Positions 1 to 5,403 of a stretch of DNA of 5,403 nucleotides are shown one piece after another. Position 1 is the stretch's first letter, and every line of letters begins with the position of its first letter. Source of the stretch: an uncultured Caldilinea sp. (lineage in GTDB: Bacteria > Chloroflexota > Anaerolineae > Caldilineales > Caldilineaceae). The translations under genes were made by a program, and so were the position numbers. The DNA lies in assembly GCA_937928035.1 (NCBI GenBank), contig CALFWA010000229.1, forward strand, positions 1 to 5,403. The letters run 5' to 3'. Under the pieces are notes generated by a model. The model saw only the letters and a list, made by a program, of their open reading frames with translations, ran no database searches and was not told the DNA's origin.

Positions 1-2284
<2,284 letters not shown>

Positions 2285-2288
2285 AAAG

Positions 2289-2293
2289 CTCCT
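2289..2293 (-). promoter_or_regulatory. Ribosome binding site of mutS2
   Basis: On the minus strand AGGAG is followed by CTTT and then the ATG at 2284. The four-base gap is slightly short but workable. It supports the ATG at 2284 as the true start, as does the match of the first residues to the MutS2 family N-terminus. The preceding mutS start has no such site. Confidence 0.75.
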
Positions 2294-2317
2294 GAATCGT
2301 CAACAAACGCAACTTGC

Positions 2318-2347
2318 ATCATAACACAGCGAAGAAGAGAGAGACAA
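2318..2347 (-). promoter_or_regulatory. Candidate sigma-70-type promoter for mutS2
   Basis: In the 82-base gap after mutS the minus strand carries TTGTCT (2347-2342, four of six to the -35 consensus), an 18-base spacer, and TATGAT (2323-2318, five of six to the -10 consensus). Transcription would begin near 2311, giving a leader of roughly 27 bases with the AGGAG site in it. The gap is visibly richer in A and T than the flanking genes, and the spacer is a pyrimidine run on this strand. No hairpin terminator for mutS is evident in the gap, so read-through from mutS is also possible. This is a pattern match only. Confidence 0.45.
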
Positions 2348-2366
2348 GCGATGGGAGCAGAATTTC

Positions 2367-4991
<2,625 letters not shown>

Positions 4992-4992
4992 A

Positions 4993-5022
4993 TGTCGTCT
5001 ATGGTGTCGTCTATAGCGTTAT

Positions 5023-5028
<6 letters not shown>
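4993..5028. repeat. Short 12-base tandem repeat in the mutS leader
   Basis: On the plus strand TGTCGTCTATGG (4993-5004) is followed directly by TGTCGTCTATAG (5005-5016), which match at 11 of 12 positions. The next 12 bases, CGTTATCTACGG (5017-5028), match the first unit at 8 of 12 and look like a decayed third copy that overlaps the TAG stop of the upstream gene. The array fills the whole gap up to two bases before... the mutS ATG on the minus strand, where one would expect the ribosome binding site. Two clean copies could arise by chance duplication; a function is not shown. Confidence 0.6.

Positions 5029-5403
<375 letters not shown>

Noticed and set aside
2285..2366. Rho-independent terminator after mutS
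   Set aside because: I looked for a GC-rich hairpin followed by a T run on the minus strand and saw none; the pyrimidine run there has no stem before it.

Overview
The window holds three genes, all read from the minus strand, in the transcription order: SMP-30/gluconolactonase-family protein (3' end only, right edge), mutS (complete), mutS2 (all but its last C-terminal part, cut by the left edge). It is a DNA-maintenance locus with a metabolic-type enzyme upstream. Coding density is near total: the only non-coding stretches are about 31 bases before mutS and 82 bases between mutS and mutS2.

The sequence is GC-rich and bacterial. MutS and MutS2 are of ordinary bacterial type. The proteins would suit a GC-rich, environmental, non-proteobacterial lineage such as a Chloroflexota member, but this is an impression from protein wording only and no marker in the window settles the phylum.

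Layout. Right edge to 5023: the last 126 codons of a six-bladed beta-propeller hydrolase of the SMP-30/gluconolactonase/LRE family. 4992-5022: short gap with a 12-base tandem repeat and no Shine-Dalgarno sequence. 4991-2367: mutS, 874 codons, with every diagnostic motif intact (mismatch-reading Phe-X-Glu, Walker A and B, a C-terminal sliding-clamp-binding motif). 2366-2285: intergenic region with a plausible sigma-70-type promoter and a good ribosome binding site for the next gene. 2284 to the left edge: mutS2, 761 codons seen, covering the core/lever region, the ATPase, a long coiled coil, a KOW-like segment and the first part of the Smr nuclease domain.

How they fit together: MutS starts mismatch repair; MutS2 lacks the mismatch-reading domains and in other bacteria acts on recombination intermediates or on collided ribosomes. 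The SMP-30-like enzyme has no evident link to repair and may simply be transcribed through into mutS. No mutL is in the window. I found no mobile element, CRISPR array, RNA gene or clearly new system; the points worth checking are the mutS-mutS2 pairing, the repeated SD-less leader of mutS, and small departures in MutS2.
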